A stretch of DNA of 64,000 nucleotides from Gordonia sp. SID5947 (GTDB lineage: Bacteria > Actinomycetota > Actinomycetes > Mycobacteriales > Mycobacteriaceae): assembly GCF_009862785.1 (NCBI RefSeq), contig NZ_WWHU01000001.1, forward strand, positions 3,968,001-4,032,000. Reading direction: 5' to 3'. Shown here in pieces: positions 51,965-60,337 of this stretch. Positions within the stretch are counted from its first letter, which is position 1. Every line of letters begins with the position of its first letter. The notes under the pieces were generated by a model that worked only from the letters and a program-made list of their open reading frames with translations, was not told the DNA's origin and ran no database searches. A program made the translations under genes and the position numbers.

Positions 51965-53871
51965 CTCGGCAGGTCTTCGCGGACAGGTGTGGTCGGTTCG
52001 ATGCTGCCGTCGGCGTTGATGCCGAAGCTGCTCTGGCTCGTCACGACCTGCGCCGTCTCACGCCCGAAATCGGGAAGCCCGGTGGTGCCGATGCTGCCCT
52101 GGTACTGGATGAGCAGGCCGGGGCTGCGGCCGGCGCCGGTCACCGTCTCCACCAGCAACCCGTCGTCGAAGGCCGGGATGTCGAGGGCCGAGCCATCCGG
52201 TCCGCCGACGATGCGGCCGTTCTCCAGTCGCACAGCGGGTTTCACCTGTGGACTCGACCCGACCAGGACGAACGGCCTACCCGCCTCGGGCTGGGTGTTC
52301 CAGCGGAAGTCCGGATTCATCTGTGCCGGGACGAATTCGGTCAATGTCGGGACGATCGCGTTGAGCTGCTCGACCGCGTCTGCACCGGCGTCCGGCACGT
52401 AGATGTCGAATCCGGGCGCGAGTCCGCGTGGCAGAGCCGTGAATCCGGCTCCGGGATCGGCGCCGAGGGTGAGCGCCGAACCGGATCGGATCTGGATCGG
52501 GTAGCTGCTCACCCGGACATCACACCCACCGAGGTCGCGATCGCGGTCAACAGTCAGGGTCAGGACGTTCTGCAACAGCTCGTTCTGCGGCGGCAGGGGG
52601 ATCGTGACGTCGCCGGCGGTGTCGTTCAGTACGCGACTGCCGACGAGGGTCCCGTTGAGATCGACGCTGAGGATCCATCGAAGATCCGGCGGTGACGCGG
52701 GAAGCTGCATCTGCACACGCAGCGCCTGCGGCAGTCGACCGCCGGGACTGTCGGCGAGCGAGTAGCCGACCCGCCACTTCCGCGATTCGGTGATCTGACC
52801 GACCGACATGTCGGCGCCGAGTGATTCCAGTGCTACCTGATCTCCGGCAGGCCCAGTGGTGGTCACCGATATCGGGTCGCTCCCGGGGGCGTCGGCAGTC
52901 GTCACCGTTGGCTGGGTGAGGTATGTCGAGATCAGACTCCCGTCGGGGGAGGTCACCCCAAGCACAGGCGTGCCGCCGACCTTGCCGACCACGGCACCTG
53001 CGGCAGTGCCGTCGGGCTGCGACCAGCCGGAGCCGTCGGCGAGGGTGCCCGCCGGGCCCACGAGGATCGCGTCACGTACGTCCGTGTCCGGGACGGTCGG
53101 GCTGAACCGCACCTGATGGCCGGCTCTGGTGAGTGCCATCCCCATCTGCGCTGCGGCCGTCCGCCACTGATCGCCCTGATCGGCGAGCACCACGGTCAGA
53201 TCACGATCCCACGACACCACCGCATCGCGCACCGTGTGCACCGGCTCGGTGAGTGCCGCCTCGAGCACGGTCTGCGGATCGAGATGGATCTGCATGCCGG
53301 CCGAGTGATCCGTCGTACAGGTGTCGTCGTGCCGTGTGCCGTCGGCCTTGATGCTCACGCGGACCTGTCCGTCGTCGGCGATCTGTTCCGGCACGTCGAT
53401 GAACGCGTCGACCTCGTTGTCGCCGGACGCGAGTTGCTCGTTGTAGACCTGCTGCCCGTCCATGCTCACGCTCAGGAACACGGTGCTTTGCTCGGGTACC
53501 TGCGTGGAGCCGCTCATGTGTAGCCGCGTCTTGGTGCGGGCCGAATCGGCCGGCAGGGTCACCAGATAACTCGTCGACGGCGAGTCGTCGGTGAGCCACA
53601 CACCGTCGGCGTGACCGGAACCGGCCAGCGTCTTGGTGAAATGACGCTCCGGCGGTACATGGAGACTGGTGTCGTTCGGGTCGTCGGTGAACCACGACGG
53701 CCGCGCGATCACGAAGACCAGCAGCGCCACCAGCGCGATGCCCAGCACCCACCAGGCTCCGCGGGGGACGGATCGTCCGCGCTCCCCGGTGAAGTATTCC
53801 TTCTTCGTATTCTGTTCGTCGCCAGCAGGTTTCGGATCGGGTGTGGTGTTCTCGGGAGTCTCGTCGCTCAC
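51961..53871 (-). CDS. BcsB-like membrane-anchored exopolysaccharide protein
   Basis: The 636-residue protein has a hydrophilic N-terminus and one membrane helix (WWVLGIALVALLVFVIA, about residues 40-57). A large extracytoplasmic beta-rich region with repeated BcsB-like modules follows (FLSVSMDGQQVYNEQLASGDNEVDAFIDVP, CTTDHSAGMQIHLDPQTVLE, then LSVDLNGTLVGSRVLN and a second Cys-containing strand region). BcsB guides nascent cellulose from BcsA. Unlike Gram-negative BcsB it has an N-terminal rather than a C-terminal anchor, and there is no outer membrane to cross. It overlaps both neighbours by 4 nt, which supports a stoichiometric complex with the GT2. Confidence 0.75.
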   Translation of the reverse strand: MSDETPENTTPDPKPAGDEQNTKKEYFTGERGRSVPRGAWWVLGIALVALLVFVIARPSWFTDDPNDTSLHVPPERHFTKTLAGSGHADGVWLTDDSPSTSYLVTLPADSARTKTRLHMSGSTQVPEQSTVFLSVSMDGQQVYNEQLASGDNEVDAFIDVPEQIADDGQVRVSIKADGTRHDDTCTTDHSAGMQIHLDPQTVLEAALTEPVHTVRDAVVSWDRDLTVVLADQGDQWRTAAAQMGMALTRAGHQVRFSPTVPDTDVRDAILVGPAGTLADGSGWSQPDGTAAGAVVGKVGGTPVLGVTSPDGSLISTYLTQPTVTTADAPGSDPISVTTTGPAGDQVALESLGADMSVGQITESRKWRVGYSLADSPGGRLPQALRVQMQLPASPPDLRWILSVDLNGTLVGSRVLNDTAGDVTIPLPPQNELLQNVLTLTVDRDRDLGGCDVRVSSYPIQIRSGSALTLGADPGAGFTALPRGLAPGFDIYVPDAGADAVEQLNAIVPTLTEFVPAQMNPDFRWNTQPEAGRPFVLVGSSPQVKPAVRLENGRIVGGPDGSALDIPAFDDGLLVETVTGAGRSPGLLIQYQGSIGTTGLPDFGRETAQVVTSQSSFGINADGSIEPTTPVREDLPR

Positions 53872-55064
53872 CGGTCATGCTCCTGGGCGGCGTTGCGGCG
53901 GTCCTCGGTCCAGTAGGATGTACACGGAATGTGGTTCCGATCAACACGTTCCGCGTACTTGCGGGCGATCTCGATCTCCGCAGACAGGAGTTCGGAGTCG
54001 AGGCGGATCGGATCGAGACCGAGGCCGAGTAGCAGGTCGTTCCGGGCTGCCAACTGATTCTCATCTGCCTCTTTGCGGGGGTTGGAGACCGTTGCGACCT
54101 CGCATCCGGCCAGCGCGGCGACCAACTCTGCGAGGTCGGCTACCCGGTGGGTCTCCGTCATCTGGTTCATCACGCGGACCTGGCCGTTCACCTCCGATCC
54201 CGACTCGACCGCGAGACGGATACACCGGATCGAGTCCCGGATGTTGATGAACGCCCGTGTCTGCCCTCCGGTGCCGTGGACTGTCAGCGGATGGCCCACC
54301 GCGGCCTCCACCAAGAAGCGGTTGAGGACTGTGCCGAAATCGCCGTCGTAGTCGAATCGGTTGATGAGCCGGGGATCCCGTGCGGTCTCGTCGGTCTGGG
54401 TACCCCAGACGATGCCCTGATGGAGATCGGTGATGCGGATCCCGTCGTTGCGCGCGTAGAACTGGAACAGCAACTGGTCCAGCGACTTCGTGAGGTGGTA
54501 GACGCTGCCGGGTTGGGTGGGGTACAAGATGTCCCGGCTGCGCATCTCGCCGTTGCGGTCCGGGTAACTGACCGTCAGATAACCCTCCGGGAGGTCAACC
54601 GGCACGGTCTCGTAACCGTAGACACCCATGGTGCCGAGATGCACCACATGGACGTCCAGTCCGGTCTCGACGATCGCGGCGAGGAGATTGTGCGTGCCGT
54701 TGAGGTTGTTGTCGACCGTGTAGCGCTTGTGTGCCGGTGACTTCATCGAGTACGGCGCTGCACGCTGTTCGGCGAAATGGACGACGGTGTCGGGCCGTGT
54801 GGTCCGCAGGAGCTCGGCCAGGGGGTCGTAGTCCCGGGCGAGGTCCAGTTCGACGATCTCGATCCGCTCGCCCGACACCTCATGCCATGCGGTCATCCGT
54901 TCGGCAGGCGAGTGGATGGGGGTGAGTGAGTGCACCCCGAGTTCGTCGTCGATCTTCCGACGGACGAGGCTGTCGACGATGGTGACGTCATGGCCGCTCG
55001 CGGCCAGGTGCAGCGCACTGGGCCATCCACAGAAACCGTCGCCGCCCAGGACCAGAATTCGCAT
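53868..55064 (-). CDS. SQD1-like UDP-sulfoquinovose synthase family enzyme
   Basis: A 398-residue extended short-chain dehydrogenase matching the plant/cyanobacterial SQD1/SqdB family over its whole length. It has VLGGDGFCGWPSALHLA (NAD site), VDSLVRRKIDDELG, LTPI, VVHFAEQRAAPYSMKSP, HLGTMGVYGYE, the catalytic YHLTK (YxxxK), TDLHQGIVWGTQTDET, FNYD-type FDYDGDFGTVLNRF and GHPLTVHGTGGQTRAFINIRD. SQD1 makes UDP-sulfoquinovose from UDP-glucose and sulfite. Identity of the product here is inferred from the family. ATG 55064 (GGAAGGGA upstream) fits the family start. It heads the overlapping three-gene set with BcsB-like and GT2. Confidence 0.85.
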   Translation of the reverse strand: MRILVLGGDGFCGWPSALHLAASGHDVTIVDSLVRRKIDDELGVHSLTPIHSPAERMTAWHEVSGERIEIVELDLARDYDPLAELLRTTRPDTVVHFAEQRAAPYSMKSPAHKRYTVDNNLNGTHNLLAAIVETGLDVHVVHLGTMGVYGYETVPVDLPEGYLTVSYPDRNGEMRSRDILYPTQPGSVYHLTKSLDQLLFQFYARNDGIRITDLHQGIVWGTQTDETARDPRLINRFDYDGDFGTVLNRFLVEAAVGHPLTVHGTGGQTRAFINIRDSIRCIRLAVESGSEVNGQVRVMNQMTETHRVADLAELVAALAGCEVATVSNPRKEADENQLAARNDLLLGLGLDPIRLDSELLSAEIEIARKYAERVDRNHIPCTSYWTEDRRNAAQEHDR

Positions 55065-55268
55065 TCGCCAGTTCCCTTCCGCACCCGTCAGCCGCTGCGA
55101 TGTCCACAGCGTGTGCCGGTACAGGGAATGCGGACATCGATCAGACAACGGCCACGTCGACCAAGAATAGGACGTTCGTGTCGTGAGCGTCTGAACTCGG
55201 CGTCGATTCCCTGCAATTGTTTGTGTCGGCCGACCGCTTCGCCCAACTGTTCCGCAGATCGGGCGCTC

Positions 55269-56219
55269 TCATGGGGTCGGCGACGTCGAGATCTTCTTCA
55301 GGAATTCGACGGCCACTCGGTATCGGGGCTCGCCGCAGTCGGGACACTCCTCGCCACCACCCGGGACGTTGAGCCAGTATCCGGTGGCACCTGCGGCTTT
55401 CGCGGCGTCGTGCACGGCGACCATGTCGTCGGCGGTCACCTGCCGGCCGTTGGGATTTGTGCTCACCCCGGCCAGGACCGGTGCGCCGGCGGGATTTGCG
55501 GCGTTGGCGGCGTGCACAGCCGCTGTGACGAAAGAGGTCGCATGTCGGGTGGCTTCGGTGCGCTGCGATTGGATTTCGAATCCGTCGGCGATGCCGGCGC
55601 CGGGCGTGACCAACTGATCGATGAATGCTTGGTAGAGCGCGTCGTCGGACAATCCGGGTTCGAGTACGTTCATCAGGTTGATGGCGGGTGCGAAGATCAC
55701 GCTCTTGCCGTGACGGTGGGCCGCGTCTTGAGCCCGATTCAGGGCGCCGATCGGGTCACGCTGATCGCGTTCCGGCGTGAACGACCACGCCTCGAGGTCC
55801 AGTAGGAGCCAGTGCACGGAATCTGGGACTTCGTCCGCGCTCAGCGCGTCGGATAGGGCGGCAGCGCTTCGAAAGCGGAAAGCCGGGGCACCTTCGGGCA
55901 GGTGGCTGTTGGTGTAGACGTGTTGGACCAGAAGAAGTGTCGACGGATTGTTGGCGTCGTCGAGGATGGACTGGGGTAGCCCTGCTTCGACCAGGCCGGC
56001 GACCGATCCGGAGACGATCATCCGGTGTGGCACTGGCGCCGGTGGTGGCGATGGCGGGGCGGCGCCGGTGCAGGCCGTGGTCAGCGCAGCCGTCACCACG
56101 AGTGCTGCCATGATCAGACGTCGTTTGCCCTGCAGCAGGGTTGTTTTCGCTGTGGTCGACGCCAGAACGTCGGGGTCTGCAGATGTCTCGACGGATGGGC
56201 GGCCGGAGTTGCGGAGCAT
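55269..56219 (-). CDS. Secreted or lipid-anchored protein, tandem paralog B
   Basis: The 316-residue protein has an N-terminal tail, a hydrophobic signal (LIMAALVVTAALTTAC, a lipobox Cys at about residue 50) and a domain with a TIM-barrel look: SVHWLLLDLEAWSFTPERDQ, GKSVIFAPAINLMNVL, ADGFEIQSQRTEA, VLAGVSTNPNGRQV and GATGYWLNVPGGGEECPDCGEP. Acidic residues at strand ends (LDLE, FEIQ) could be catalytic in a hydrolase, but I do not recognise a named family. GGAGG before ATG 56219 fixes the start. It is about 80% identical at DNA level over long stretches to the gene just upstream, so a tandem duplication. Confidence 0.7.
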   Translation of the reverse strand: MLRNSGRPSVETSADPDVLASTTAKTTLLQGKRRLIMAALVVTAALTTACTGAAPPSPPPAPVPHRMIVSGSVAGLVEAGLPQSILDDANNPSTLLLVQHVYTNSHLPEGAPAFRFRSAAALSDALSADEVPDSVHWLLLDLEAWSFTPERDQRDPIGALNRAQDAAHRHGKSVIFAPAINLMNVLEPGLSDDALYQAFIDQLVTPGAGIADGFEIQSQRTEATRHATSFVTAAVHAANAANPAGAPVLAGVSTNPNGRQVTADDMVAVHDAAKAAGATGYWLNVPGGGEECPDCGEPRYRVAVEFLKKISTSPTP

Positions 56220-56300
56220 TCGGCCTCCAATCGGTCTGGGGAAACGTCGGGTTGGTGGTCTCGAGCGTTCCGCGGAACGCGGCGGCGCCTGCAACGAACA

Positions 56301-57263
56301 TCAACTGCCGAACGGTCCACTCGTGGGAATCACCGGGCCGGTAGGGATCAGACCGGTCGGCAAGCCCGTTTCGGTTGGGAAGCCGGTTTCGGTCGGTGGG
56401 GTCGGTGTCGAGGTGATCTTCTTCAAGAACTCGACGGCGACCTCGTACTGGGGTTCTCCGCAGTTGGGGCACTCGTCGCCGCCGCCGGGGATGTTGAGCC
56501 AATATCCGGTCGCGCCGGCAGCCTTCGCGGCGTTGTACACCTCGAGCATGTCGTCGGCGGTGACCTGCCGACCGTTCGGGTTGGTGCTCACCCCGGCCAG
56601 CACCGGTGCGCCGGCGGGATTGGCGGCGTAGGCGGCTTGGACCGCGGCCTTGACGAAGGACGTCGCGTACTCGGTCGCCTCCGTGCGCTGCGATTGGATC
56701 TCGAAGCCGTCCGCGATCGCCGCGCCAGGAGTGACCAACCGGTCGATGAATGCCCTGTAGAGCGCGTCGCCGGACAACCCCGGTTCGAGCACGTTCATCA
56801 GGTCGATGGCGGGCGTGAAGATCACGCTCTTGCCGTAACGATGGGCGACATCTTGGGCACGTCGCAGTGCGCCGATCGGGTCACGTTGATCGCGTTCCGG
56901 CGTCAACGACGAGGCTTCCAGATCCAACAGGACCCAGTGCATGGAATCGGGGATCTCGCCGGCCCTCAGTGCGCGCGCGAGGTCGGCCGCGCCACGGAAA
57001 TTGAAGGTCGGGGTGCCTTCCGGTAGGTAGCTGTTGGTGTATACGTGCTGGACCAGCAGCAGTGTCGACGGATTGTTCGCGTCGTCGAGGATTGACTGGG
57101 GTAACCCGGCGTCGACCAGGCCTGGGACCGATCCGGAGACGACGATCCAGCGCGGCGCGGGCACCGCCTGGCGCGATGGGGCGGCGTCTGCACGCGCCCA
57201 CACCGCCGTAACGGCGGCCGTCAACACCAGCGCAGCCAAGATCAGCCATCGCCTGCCTACCAC
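56301..57263 (-). CDS. Secreted protein, tandem paralog A
   Basis: The 320-residue protein has a Sec signal peptide (MVGRRWLILAALVLTAAVTAVWARA) with an AxA-type cleavage site. The domain matches paralog B: GSVPGLVDAGLPQSILDDANNPSTLLLVQHVYTN-type start, SMHWVLLDLEASSLTPERDQ, GKSVIFTPAIDLMNVL, ADGFEIQSQRTEATEYA, CPNCGEP. A Pro/Thr/Gly-rich tail absent from B ends the protein. It lacks the lipobox of B, so A may be free and B anchored. The position just upstream of the SQD1/BcsB/GT2 set on the same strand suggests a link with polysaccharide processing. Confidence 0.72.
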   Translation of the reverse strand: MVGRRWLILAALVLTAAVTAVWARADAAPSRQAVPAPRWIVVSGSVPGLVDAGLPQSILDDANNPSTLLLVQHVYTNSYLPEGTPTFNFRGAADLARALRAGEIPDSMHWVLLDLEASSLTPERDQRDPIGALRRAQDVAHRYGKSVIFTPAIDLMNVLEPGLSGDALYRAFIDRLVTPGAAIADGFEIQSQRTEATEYATSFVKAAVQAAYAANPAGAPVLAGVSTNPNGRQVTADDMLEVYNAAKAAGATGYWLNIPGGGDECPNCGEPQYEVAVEFLKKITSTPTPPTETGFPTETGLPTGLIPTGPVIPTSGPFGS

Positions 57264-57768
57264 CTCGAACCCCTAACATTGTCGGGGAAAATTTCGGGTT
57301 TCAGATGTTGAAGGTGGGTATTTCGGCAGTGTAGTGAGGTGCGTGGTCAGATATGGGCGGTCGGCGATATCGGCGACGGTCCGACTTGGCCACAGATCCC
57401 GATACCACGTGGGAGCCGGTAGGAACTGGTCAGGTTGCCGCCGAATCCGGCGATATCAGACGTGCAGTTCGGCCTCCGCAACGGTGGGGCGGTGCCGGGA
57501 CGCAGCACGCTCGTGTCACGCTGCCGAGTGATCACTTGCCCTCGTCTGGAGATTTCACCGCATTTTCGGCCTGACCGTTCTCTGAGGTTGCCGAGCAGGC
57601 GGTGGACATGGACGCGGCAGCGATCCGATCGATCTCGATGAGGAGCGGTCGCGAGGGGGCTCGACTTTTGCTGCCCGTTGGATCGCCGCTTCGGTGAGCG
57701 GTTCAAGGCGCTGGGCTGGCAGGCCATATTTCGTCGACAGCTGCTGCCGGATGGCCTACTCTGCGACG
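57264..57768. other. Gene-poor stretch
   Basis: No convincing gene was found in about 500 bp. The overlapping open frames here have no domain or ribosome site. The segment includes the upstream region of the secreted paralog A (minus strand) and of the small gene at 57769 (plus strand). Confidence 0.5.
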
Positions 57769-58206
57769 ATGCTCGAGCACTACCACGTCAGTTCCGCGCT
57801 CAATCGAGCGTCGATCGAGGCGTGCGGCATGGACTGGCGTCGAATGGGTCTCGCGCGTGGCATCGCCGGCAGCATGCAGCCCGAACAGGAGGGCTGCTTC
57901 CTCGCGCGAGGGGAACGTGAGTGCCACTGGTTCGTCCGCATGAACAACACTGGTGGCCCTGTCGATGTGTGGCAGGTCAAGGGCGTCGATGACGTGGAGT
58001 TGCTCACCTCGCCGGAGGGTTACCTCTTCTATCCGGCCACCATCGATCCCGTCCGGCTCACCCTTGTCCAGACGGACATACCACCGGAGAGCCTGCAGGC
58101 GGCAGTGATGTTCAAGAGCCTGTCACCGCAAGAGCCAGCTGTGACGACTCCGCCGACTCACACCGATCGAGCTGTGACCCCGTCACCCAGTCACTGCCTC
58201 TGCTGA
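57769..58206 (+). CDS. Hypothetical protein, unknown family
   Basis: A 145-residue soluble protein starting LEHYHVSSALNRASIEACGMDWRRMG and continuing GCFLARGERECHWFVRMNNTGGPVDVW and TIDPVRLTLVQTDI. The opening 'HVSSALNRASIEAxGxDW' resembles the first strand and helix of RNA 2'-phosphotransferase/ADP-ribosyltransferase-like folds. That similarity is only a few residues and should not be read as function. An in-frame ATG at 57751 is an alternative start. No neighbours point to a role. Confidence 0.5.
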   Translation: MLEHYHVSSALNRASIEACGMDWRRMGLARGIAGSMQPEQEGCFLARGERECHWFVRMNNTGGPVDVWQVKGVDDVELLTSPEGYLFYPATIDPVRLTLVQTDIPPESLQAAVMFKSLSPQEPAVTTPPTHTDRAVTPSPSHCLC

Positions 58207-58249
58207 CAGATTCGCCTATGGTCAAACCGGGCCGGTCCCGTTCGGTCTT

Positions 58250-58879
58250 TCACGCCCAGTAGGGCGGTTCAACCTGGGGGTCATCAGCAACGGTGTCAAT
58301 CCTCGGGTCGGCGAGGAGTTGCTCGATCGCTTCAATGCTTGCGCCGATGGTTGCGTAGTGGGGATCGACGTCGTTGGCGATGCACCAGGCTCGGTCGGCG
58401 GGCCACACGAACGCTGGGTCGGGCATCTCCCCATATCGTCCGGCGTCGCGAAGGGCGCCCCGCGCATTGCACTTCTCCCAGTATTCGATGTCGCTGGTCG
58501 TTCCGTGGAACAGGAAGTAGTCGCGGTTGGGGATTTCGACCTTCGGCATTGCCCGGTCCGCTTTGATCGTTGACCAGCCATCCCATACACAGAAATAGCA
58601 GGCGTCGGGCGTATCGGTGTGGCCGGCGAGTTCGGCCAGGACGAATCCGATCAGTTCGGCTTCGACCGGGGGAGGTCCGTCATGTCCCTCATTGAAGTCA
58701 ACCTCGTTGGTGCTCTGGCCGTTGTATGACGGGTCGGGGACAAATCTCAGTCGCGAGTACGCCGGGTACCCCTTCGGTCCGCGCGCCGCGAGGCGAGCCC
58801 AGTCATCGCCTTGGCTTTGTTCCACAAGCCATCTGGCCGGGGAGAGATCCGAACACTGCACCAACGTCATCTGCACCAT
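58250..58879 (-). CDS. Hypothetical protein, unknown family
   Basis: A 209-residue soluble, Trp- and acidic-rich protein (ARWLVEQSQGDDWARLAARGPKG, FYCVWDGW-like CYFCVWDGWSTI, DYFLFHGT, WPADRAWCIANDVDPHYATIGAS). It has no signal peptide and no recognisable domain. The pattern is seen in uncharacterised actinobacterial proteins. It is convergent with the small gene at 57769. Confidence 0.55.
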   Translation of the reverse strand: MVQMTLVQCSDLSPARWLVEQSQGDDWARLAARGPKGYPAYSRLRFVPDPSYNGQSTNEVDFNEGHDGPPPVEAELIGFVLAELAGHTDTPDACYFCVWDGWSTIKADRAMPKVEIPNRDYFLFHGTTSDIEYWEKCNARGALRDAGRYGEMPDPAFVWPADRAWCIANDVDPHYATIGASIEAIEQLLADPRIDTVADDPQVEPPYWA

Positions 58880-59132
58880 CCTGGACCCGTTGATCCGCCG
58901 TGTCATCCGAACGGCTGCAACGATTCTGATTGCCGGTCACAAGCCTCGGCGACGAAATGGCGGCATGGATTGGTGCATCCGATGAGACGCGGCTCGGCGG
59001 TGTCCATCACACCCACGTGAGCAATGGTGTGGAGCCGCATGCGCAGCAGATCGCGCCCCCAGGCTCGACGGGACTCGCGGACCCGATATCCCGTCAATTC
59101 CAGAGGCGGTTCGAGCGGCATATTGTGGCGAC

Positions 59133-59723
59133 ATGCGACGCACCGGCACCAAACGGATCATCCGAGGAACCGCGGTGATGACATTGCTGATCGGTGTGTC
59201 CGGTTGCGGGAACAGCGCGTGGCAAGACGCCGCGCCCTCTGCGGGGCAGAGTCACACGCTGATGTCCGTGGAGCGGCCCGCTCACAATCGCTACCCGCTG
59301 GTCGAACCGACGTGCACCGGAGCGGTTCCCGGCCCGGCGCAGGTCATTCCGCTGGACTTCGATCCAGTCGCGGCAATGGTGTGTGGGGACCTCGACCGTG
59401 GAAATCCTCGTGAGGAACCCGGGCTGCCCTACACCCGGACGTTCTATCGAGGTGATCTCACCGAGGTCGTCCGTGCTTTCACCACCGAAGATCCTCACGC
59501 CCGCATCACCGATGATGGCTCGTTGACGCATGACTGTGCTGCCGACGCGCCCAGCGCACGCGCCCACAGTCTTCCCGAGGTGTGGCTGATCGATTCAACT
59601 GGACGCGTTCTGCGGCCACGCTATCCCTACGACGGGTGCTCCAACCATCCCCGTGCACGAAGCCTCACAGGCTACTCGTTGCTGACTGGACTCCCCATCA
59701 CCGAACAAGTCGTGCAACACTGA
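59133..59723 (+). CDS. Putative lipoprotein
   Basis: A 196-residue protein with a basic N-terminus, a hydrophobic stretch (GTAVMTLLIGVSGCG) and a lipobox ending at Cys near residue 25. The mature part has four more cysteines (TCTGAVPGP, AMVCGDLD, HDCAAD, DGCSNHPRA) that may form disulfides. I do not recognise the family. It ends 8 bp before the convergent Pnkp relic. Confidence 0.6.
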   Translation: MRRTGTKRIIRGTAVMTLLIGVSGCGNSAWQDAAPSAGQSHTLMSVERPAHNRYPLVEPTCTGAVPGPAQVIPLDFDPVAAMVCGDLDRGNPREEPGLPYTRTFYRGDLTEVVRAFTTEDPHARITDDGSLTHDCAADAPSARAHSLPEVWLIDSTGRVLRPRYPYDGCSNHPRARSLTGYSLLTGLPITEQVVQH

Positions 59724-59730
59724 TCAACCT

Positions 59731-60253
59731 TCACAATCGTGGGTCCACGGGCTCGGATTCCATTGCAAGGACACCGAATACGCATTGATGAACTCGCCAC
59801 ACGGGCTCTGCCGCGACTGCGCGACGGAGTGCCTCGAGACCGAGGGCATACTCACGCAGGGCCATCGAGCGTTTGTGGCCGAGGTTTCGGTCCTTGAGTC
59901 GCGCCAGCGTCGATGGGGTGGTGTAGTCCGCGCCGTAGATGATCCGCAAGTACTCGTGACCACGAACCTTGAGTCCCGGTTGCACCAATCCTTTTGGGCC
60001 ACGGACGAGGTTGTCAAGAGGCTTGACCACCATGCCTTCCCCGCCGACCGCAGTGAGTTCTTCCCACCACTGCACGCCTGCGCCGCGCGACGCTTCATCG
60101 GTCGTCTCGACAACGATGCGGCGGGTAGGTCGAAACAATTCGGGGTCCGCGCAAACGAGGCGATCCGCGATACCGAGGTGCCACAGGTGATCTCGTGTCT
60201 CGTAGGTCTTTGTGTCGCTCGCCAATATCTGAAAGGGCGCCACCTCGATTCCC
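59731..60253 (-). pseudogene. C-terminal relic of bacterial Pnkp (RNA repair kinase-phosphatase-ligase)
   Basis: About 174 codons match the extreme C-terminus of bacterial polynucleotide kinase-phosphatase: APFQILASDTKTYETRDHLWHLG, WWEELTAVGGEGMVVKPL (ligase motif IV), LVQPGLKVRGHEYLRIIYG (motif V), LGHKRSMALREYALGLEAL and VWRVHQCVFGVLAMESEPVDPRL. The full protein is about 850 residues with kinase, phosphatase and nucleotidyltransferase domains. Kinase, phosphatase and the ligase Lys motif are missing, so the relic cannot act as Pnkp. It directly abuts a Hen1 fragment, as explained by one internal deletion. Confidence 0.82.
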
Positions 60254-60337
60254 GACGTGTTGCTTGTGCAGCAGGAAACCGAAATCGCTCGGCTCCGTCA
60301 GCACCGGCGAACGTTCAGCGGAAATCGTCAACAGCAT
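60254..60337 (-). pseudogene. N-terminal relic of Hen1 (RNA 3'-terminal methyltransferase)
   Basis: Twenty-eight codons from ATG 60337 (MLLTISAERSPV... SDFGFLLHKQHV) match the start of bacterial Hen1, which begins MLLTI followed by DLGFLLHKHP. The similarity stops at about 60254, exactly where the Pnkp C-terminal similarity begins in another frame. In bacteria hen1 lies directly upstream of pnkp in an RNA-repair operon, so this is the other edge of the same deletion. Confidence 0.7.

Noticed and set aside
55065..55148. Longer N-terminus for the SQD1-like enzyme
   Set aside because: The 28 extra residues precede the NAD-binding strand without homology, while ATG 55064 has a good ribosome site.
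57347..57727. 126-codon minus-strand open frame in the gene-poor stretch
   Set aside because: No ribosome site, no domain and Arg/Ser/Pro-rich composition; treated as non-coding.
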